Shown here piece after piece: positions 59,714-64,000 of a stretch of DNA of 64,000 bases. This DNA comes from Pseudofabraea citricarpa (taxonomy: Eukaryota; Ascomycota; Leotiomycetes; Helotiales; Dermateaceae). The position numbers and the translations under genes are program-made. Every line of letters begins with the position of its first letter. The stretch's first letter is position 1. The stretch is taken from contig JAPWGK010000032.1 in assembly GCA_029641185.1 (NCBI GenBank), positions 1 to 64,000 on the forward strand, written 5' to 3'. The notes beneath the pieces were generated by a model. It made no database searches and was not told the origin of the DNA. It saw only the letters and a program-made list of their open reading frames with translations.

Positions 59714-60811
59714 TCATGCATTTGGCCGCGTCAAGAACTCTAACTCGGTGTCTCTTCTCTTAGTTGGAACACTGGGTGATGTCTTCTTCGAAACTGGCTC
59801 TCTCCACAGCCACTTCTCAAAGTTCTCAGCATCAAGATCTTTGGGGATCTGTTTGAGAGATTGTGCCCATTTTTTGGTTGCGCCAAAACTGTCATGACTA
59901 GAAGGCTTTCTTGCAAATGGCATGATCTCCAATGCATCGACACTGTCTGGGCCTTCCGCCAACACCTTCAAAGACCGGTATCTGTTGGCAAACGTCTTTG
60001 CTCGAGCCTGGTCGGAGTGCAAGAGACAGATCTGGAATGCATCATAATACAGCCGTGGCAATCGCGTGTCAGCGATACCTTCTTCCTCGTATATTTTCAA
60101 CAGTTTCCGACAATCTGCTAAGGCTTCTTCTGGCATCAAATGAACACGTTTTGAGTTTCCGATCTGATCATCAAATTCTTGTGCCTTGATAAGTCTCGCA
60201 TCGCTAAGCTTCAGCTTGTCTGCTGACAATGAGCACGCATCACAAGTACAGTCGAATCGAAAATTCTCTTTCAGATGCTTGCGACGTTGCGACGAGGTAC
60301 CACCGTTATGGTAAGACAAGGTGATCTCCTCGCCAATTTGTATTGGACGAACAGCATAGACGGTTTCCTTTTCTAGCAGCGGGTTCCAGGCCTGTTGTGC
60401 ATTGGGACGACAGCTGTGGTTGATGCGAGCAATTGTGAGAAAGATGGCGCCAACTCCCGAGCTTGGGCCGAGGGGATACGCATTAGAACGGACGATGTTG
60501 GAGATAGGCTGACCCTCACCGGGGTAGTTGTTATGGAGAGACAGAAAAGCCCGCTGTGCTTCTTTCGAGAGTGCCTTGAGTTCTTTGCTGAGGTCACTCT
60601 CTGTCGACTCAATCGACGTGATATTCTCCGTAGTGAACAGTGGATCCTCGGAGATGATGCAGGTTCCTGGAGCTATTGTCTGGCTGGCAATCACACCCTT
60701 TCCCTTGCCGGGAATATCCTGAATGGTAAATAGACCAGTGTCTAAGTGAAAGATCTCGGTTATGGCTGTCGAGTTGTCCTGGCTATGAGAGGTGTGTCTT
60801 TGTGAAGCCAT
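59714..60811 (-). CDS. SET-domain protein (SMYD-like putative lysine methyltransferase)
   Basis: Single exon, 365 aa. The SET domain is near the N-terminus: IPGKGKGVIAS (start of SET), IISEDPLF, then the SAM-binding RINHSCRPNA, GEEITLSYH and the post-SET cysteines FDCTCDAC. The C-terminal third is helical (EEALADCRKLLKIYEEEG, YYDAFQICLLHSD) as in SMYD-type TPR-like tails. No MYND zinc finger is present, which is common for fungal members. It would methylate lysines on histones or other proteins; the target is unknown. Confidence 0.92.
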   Translation of the reverse strand: MASQRHTSHSQDNSTAITEIFHLDTGLFTIQDIPGKGKGVIASQTIAPGTCIISEDPLFTTENITSIESTESDLSKELKALSKEAQRAFLSLHNNYPGEGQPISNIVRSNAYPLGPSSGVGAIFLTIARINHSCRPNAQQAWNPLLEKETVYAVRPIQIGEEITLSYHNGGTSSQRRKHLKENFRFDCTCDACSLSADKLKLSDARLIKAQEFDDQIGNSKRVHLMPEEALADCRKLLKIYEEEGIADTRLPRLYYDAFQICLLHSDQARAKTFANRYRSLKVLAEGPDSVDALEIMPFARKPSSHDSFGATKKWAQSLKQIPKDLDAENFEKWLWREPVSKKTSPSVPTKRRDTELEFLTRPNA

Positions 60812-62248
60812 GTTTTGCAGACTGTGAAGTGGCTTGGCAAGAGGCGGTCGGGGGTATCTCCGCTTGATATGATCTTGTGCAAGGCGCGAAGAATGAGTGG
60901 GCGGTTATTGTGTTCAGGTGCTATGCCAGTATCTAATAGGTCTCCTTTGGTTTGATGTATTGTTGTGCAAGCTGCCAACGATAAGATAACCCTGCTGCGC
61001 TGGTTTTGTGGGCATGTCAGGGAAAAAATTGCGGCTTAAACATTTTAAGTAAAAAAGGCGAGGGGGTGATATCATAGCATAATCACGTGACATTATATTC
61101 TCTTTCGTTTTTAGTGTTCCTCCAGATGTAAAAGCTTGGTTGACCAGTTGATCTAACTAAACGATATGCTATATTTCGACTAATATACAACAGCCTACTA
61201 CTTAATAATTGTAAGCCGTATCCCGAAGAAAGTCTTGAACACCGGTCGCTAAACTAACACATTAGTGGTCGGAAGCGAAGCCCGTCACCACGGAACTTTA
61301 AAATCTGGGAGCTCAGAGTCCAGGGTCGCATCGAGGGTTGGAGTGAGCCTTTTCACTGACAGTAATATTGCAGTCATCTAAGATATTTCGAACTCGTTCC
61401 TCTACCAAACACCATCAGTTCCAGCTTACAAGCCTGGGTTAAAATTCTTGATCACATGACCGTGTACGAGCGGACGACATACCCTCTGTCCACTTTCTCC
61501 GACATCTGGGAAACCTGCTTGAAATCTTAGCAGAGTCTCCACATACGCTGATGATACAACTGCGATCTCTTCTTTTGATCGGATTAAGCAACCCTGAGAC
61601 GATCACCGAAGCGGTGGCCGGTAAATAGTTGCCAGCGCCTCGCTTCTCCCCAGAAATCCGAGGTTCAGCAAACGAAAAGCATCTAAAACAACGACCTGAG
61701 CCTCGATAAACATATCCTTCTCGCAATCCATCACCAAAAGAGGAATGATCTGCTCTCCCAACCCTTAGAAGTGGCCGTTATGCATAAGGCTGAGCGTGCG
61801 CAGGTCAGTGCTTGCATGAATCCCGAGCCAATGCTGGTGTCGCATCTCCCGCATGGGCGTTGTTTCGAGTCTCAAGTGCTCAAGAGACGATTGATGAGAT
61901 GCTCCTCGCTCTTGTAGAATTAGATTTTCGCGTGAGAGCATGGGCAAAATCTCTTCGTCTGAAGTCAGATATTGCGAATGTTGCGGTCTGTCTTGCGAGT
62001 GCAGGCTTTCGGGAGCCATCATGGGGGAGCATTGCATGGGAAGAGGGTCATCCGTTCTTGGGTTGTGATGACACGACAGTCCTGTCATTGTTATATACTG
62101 TCTCCGTCGTCCTAAATTCTGGCTTGCTCGTATTTCCCGTCCACTCTTTCGTCAACACTCTTTTCCGATCAGCCGACAAATCTCGCTCCATTCAATTCGC
62201 GATTCAAAGCTCCTACTTCAATTTATCAATCTTTAATATTGTTTCATC
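60812..62248. other. Intergenic with possible decayed gene remnant and LPMO promoter
   Basis: About 1.4 kb. At 61,440-62,088 on the minus strand, short amphipathic fragments such as EQIIPLLVMDCEKDMFIEAQ occur in different frames separated by stops, perhaps an old HEAT-like gene; evidence is weak. A TATATA at 62,092-62,097 followed by a CT-rich leader precedes the LPMO-like start at 62,249. Confidence 0.35.
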
Positions 62249-62809
62249 ATGCGCTATCAAATTCTCACTTTGGCCTTTGCCTCACTTACTGCTGCCCACG
62301 GCACTGTCACCGAGCCTCCTTCTCGTAAAGCTGGGCCCGCCATGAAAGCTGTTTGCGGAGAACAAGTCTTCAACAACCTAAACTCCAACGAACTCGGCCC
62401 CATTCAGCAACTCGAGCAGATTGGTGCTTCGCAAAAGGACTTCACAGCAGATTGCAACGTTGCGCTGTGCAAGGGTTTACAATTTGAAGACAACTCCAAC
62501 AACGTGCAGCAGTTTACAGCTGGTCAGGTCGTGCCCATCAAGGTTGAGATTCAAGCAAAACACACTGGCACTGCGAACGTGTCGGTTGTCGATACGGCTA
62601 CAAACGCCATCATCAACGACCAGATGGTTTTCTTCCCCGTCTATGCAAGTACCTCGACCGAGATCCCGAAAAACCAAACCGAATTCAGTGTCACCATGCC
62701 TGATGTTGCTGCTCAATGCGGTACAGCAGGTGCTTGTGTCATGCAGTGGTGGTGGGACTCTCCAGATGCGAAGCAGACATATATGAGTTGTGTGGATTTC
62801 ACCATGTAG
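62249..62809 (+). CDS. Secreted LPMO-like protein (chitin-binding type-4/LPMO_10 family)
   Basis: Single exon, 186 aa. Signal peptide MRYQILTLAFASLTAA is followed directly by His (AAH-GTVTEPPSRKAGP), so the mature protein would start with the copper-brace histidine of lytic polysaccharide monooxygenases. The second brace His may be the one in QAKHTGTANVSVVD. Cys residues in KAVCGEQ, ADCNVALC, AQCGTAGAC and MSCVDF suggest three disulfides. CVMQWWWDSPDAKQTY and the closing VDF are typical of this ascomycete type-4 family, which is shorter than AA9 enzymes and has no binding module. Likely extracellular and copper-binding; polysaccharide cleavage or copper scavenging are the two options. Confidence 0.82.
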   Translation: MRYQILTLAFASLTAAHGTVTEPPSRKAGPAMKAVCGEQVFNNLNSNELGPIQQLEQIGASQKDFTADCNVALCKGLQFEDNSNNVQQFTAGQVVPIKVEIQAKHTGTANVSVVDTATNAIINDQMVFFPVYASTSTEIPKNQTEFSVTMPDVAAQCGTAGACVMQWWWDSPDAKQTYMSCVDFTM

Positions 62810-63793
62810 ATGCTGCGGTGGCACAAGCGAGCTGCTGGTTATCCAACGGCGAGGTCTTGTTTTACTTTACATTTCCCTCTGCGTGTTTGGTGGCAGCATA
62901 TTTTATTCTAATAGGGCATATGGCTCAAGCCTACGCGCAAAGTTATTTAGTTTAAGGCAGTACCGGGCAGTACCCTGAAAATAAAAATAATTTTGAAGCG
63001 CTGGCGCTCATTCTGATTGTTTACTGTTGCGCTTGTGAGTGCCTGTACCAAAATTTATTAGACTCAAATGAGGTTTGCTCGACTTAAACTATCTATCTTC
63101 CGGTGCTTTCGCTGAATATCACTACTATATTTGACAAGTTAGTTCTATGTATCTTGGCTCTTTATTTAAAAAGTTTTGGATCTAACTTACTTAACTTTAA
63201 GATTGTTTTAATAGGCGAGGATTATTTCCCAAGGCTGCTTTAGACTCCATTAGCTTTGCCCAATAAGCTTAAATATACAACTGTACGCTAGACAACCTGG
63301 GGAAACGCTAGAACAAACTCATAACTTTCCAACGTCATTTGTTGCGTGTGCTCGTGACATGCATCAAAACACTTTTCTTGGGCGTACGAAATTACATAGT
63401 TATGAGCAAGCTTTGAATGACTACATCGATCATTGCTACTAAAGGAGACAGCGAATTATCACCCTAAAGATATGGTGAGATTCTTTTTTAAGAATTACAG
63501 CACTTGCCCTGAATCAACCTGGAAGTTTTTTGACACAAAATGTTCCTATGTTTATATGGCATAGTAACACCATGCGCAGTACTTCAAGATTTCATCACGC
63601 AAATCTACAAGGCTCAATTGGGTATAAGCGAAAGCATAAATAAATATATTTATATGCAGATCTAGTATATATACAAGAAGAAGAGAGAATGTACAAGAAA
63701 CATGCGGAAGCACAAATAACCCCACAATTACAGAAACTACACCCGGTAGAATCTCTCGGAATCAAGATTGAATAGGGCAAAGACAAGCCTTGC
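62810..63793. other. Intergenic
   Basis: About 1 kb between 3' ends. A short duplicated GGCAGTACC at 62,957-62,975 was seen; no gene, RNA or repeat is supported. Confidence 0.4.
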
Positions 63794-64000
63794 TCATTCA
63801 AACGTGCCAATCTGACGGGATTTCAGCTTGCGAGTGTTTGATATCGTAGATCCATAGCGAGCCGTGCTCAGATGGCGCCACCAGTCACGCATCATCCAGA
63901 TATCAAATTCGGTGATCTTTGTCCCAGTTGGGGCATAACCATTCATGAGGAAGCTTTCGCCTTCGCTCTGACCAGTAGGCATCCAGTCATAGAAATCAAG
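63794..64000 (-). CDS. C-terminal end of an unidentified gene, cut by the window edge
   Basis: The minus-strand frame is open from 64,000 to the stop at 63,794. It reads LDFYDWMPTGQSEGESFL, MNGYAPTGTKITEFDIW and MMRDWWRHLSTARYG, ending in a basic tail. It has normal codon use and an aromatic-rich, folded-protein look, so it is probably real. The start lies beyond the window. I do not recognise the family. Confidence 0.5.
   Translation of the reverse strand, partial: LDFYDWMPTGQSEGESFLMNGYAPTGTKITEFDIWMMRDWWRHLSTARYGSTISNTRKLKSRQIGTFE

Noticed and set aside
61439..62088. Decayed HEAT-like or hypothetical gene on the minus strand
   Set aside because: Fragments occur in different frames with stops and no clear family; recorded only as intergenic.
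1..64000. CRISPR array, rRNA genes or a bacterial-type operon
   Set aside because: No regular short spaced repeats or rRNA sequence; gene structure is eukaryotic throughout.

Overview
The window is nuclear DNA of a filamentous ascomycete (Pezizomycotina). Short GT-AG introns with CTAAC branch points, Zn2Cys6 regulators, a HET-domain gene, a short secreted tyrosinase and RIP-type (CpA to TpA) decay of repeats all point there. A leotiomycete-like lineage is possible but cannot be shown from the sequence alone.

Positions 1-21,020 form a gene-free, very AT-rich isochore made of mutated repeats. Two Ty3/gypsy retrotransposons of different lineages can still be read through their stop codons: one on the minus strand (about 6.2-11.3 kb, reverse transcriptase at 8,642-8,979) and one on the plus strand (about 11.7-16.1 kb, reverse transcriptase and RNase H at 13.1-14.2 kb). 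Two inverted-repeat pairs (114-474 with 11,328-11,691; 1,210-1,407 with 4,029-4,234), a 388-bp tandem duplication near 20.5 kb and a 41-bp minisatellite at the right border lie in it. The strangest part is 1.4-5.9 kb: three islands made almost only of G and T on the plus strand. The few cytosines left there mostly precede G.

At about 21 kb the composition switches sharply to gene-rich sequence. The first genes past the border carry CAA-to-TAA nonsense changes of the kind RIP makes: a HET-domain gene (codon 5) and an FAD monooxygenase 4 kb away. Next come an EthD-domain gene and a Zn2Cys6 regulator, which with the monooxygenase look like a small catabolic or secondary-metabolism module.

Further right are two carbon-use modules, each with enzyme, sugar transporter and Zn2Cys6 regulator. 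The first (29.9-37.0 kb) is a GH5 beta-glycanase and an MFS sugar transporter sharing a promoter rich in CreA-type sites, followed by a regulator. The second (43.6-50.6 kb) is an MFS sugar transporter and a xylitol dehydrogenase-like enzyme, divergent across a 1.3-kb promoter that holds a perfect 30-bp palindrome and repeated CGGTTCCG motifs, plus a regulator convergent with the dehydrogenase. A secreted tyrosinase (37.8-39.1 kb) and a seven-helix rhodopsin-domain membrane protein (41.3-42.7 kb) lie between the modules.

The right part (51.7-64 kb) carries an NADP-type alcohol dehydrogenase, an NmrA-like protein, a DUF3237 protein, a small secreted protein, a SET-domain protein, a secreted LPMO-like protein with a mature N-terminal histidine, and a gene running off the right edge. 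Exon structures were built by hand from splice motifs and reading phase; every multi-exon model given has a total length divisible by three.
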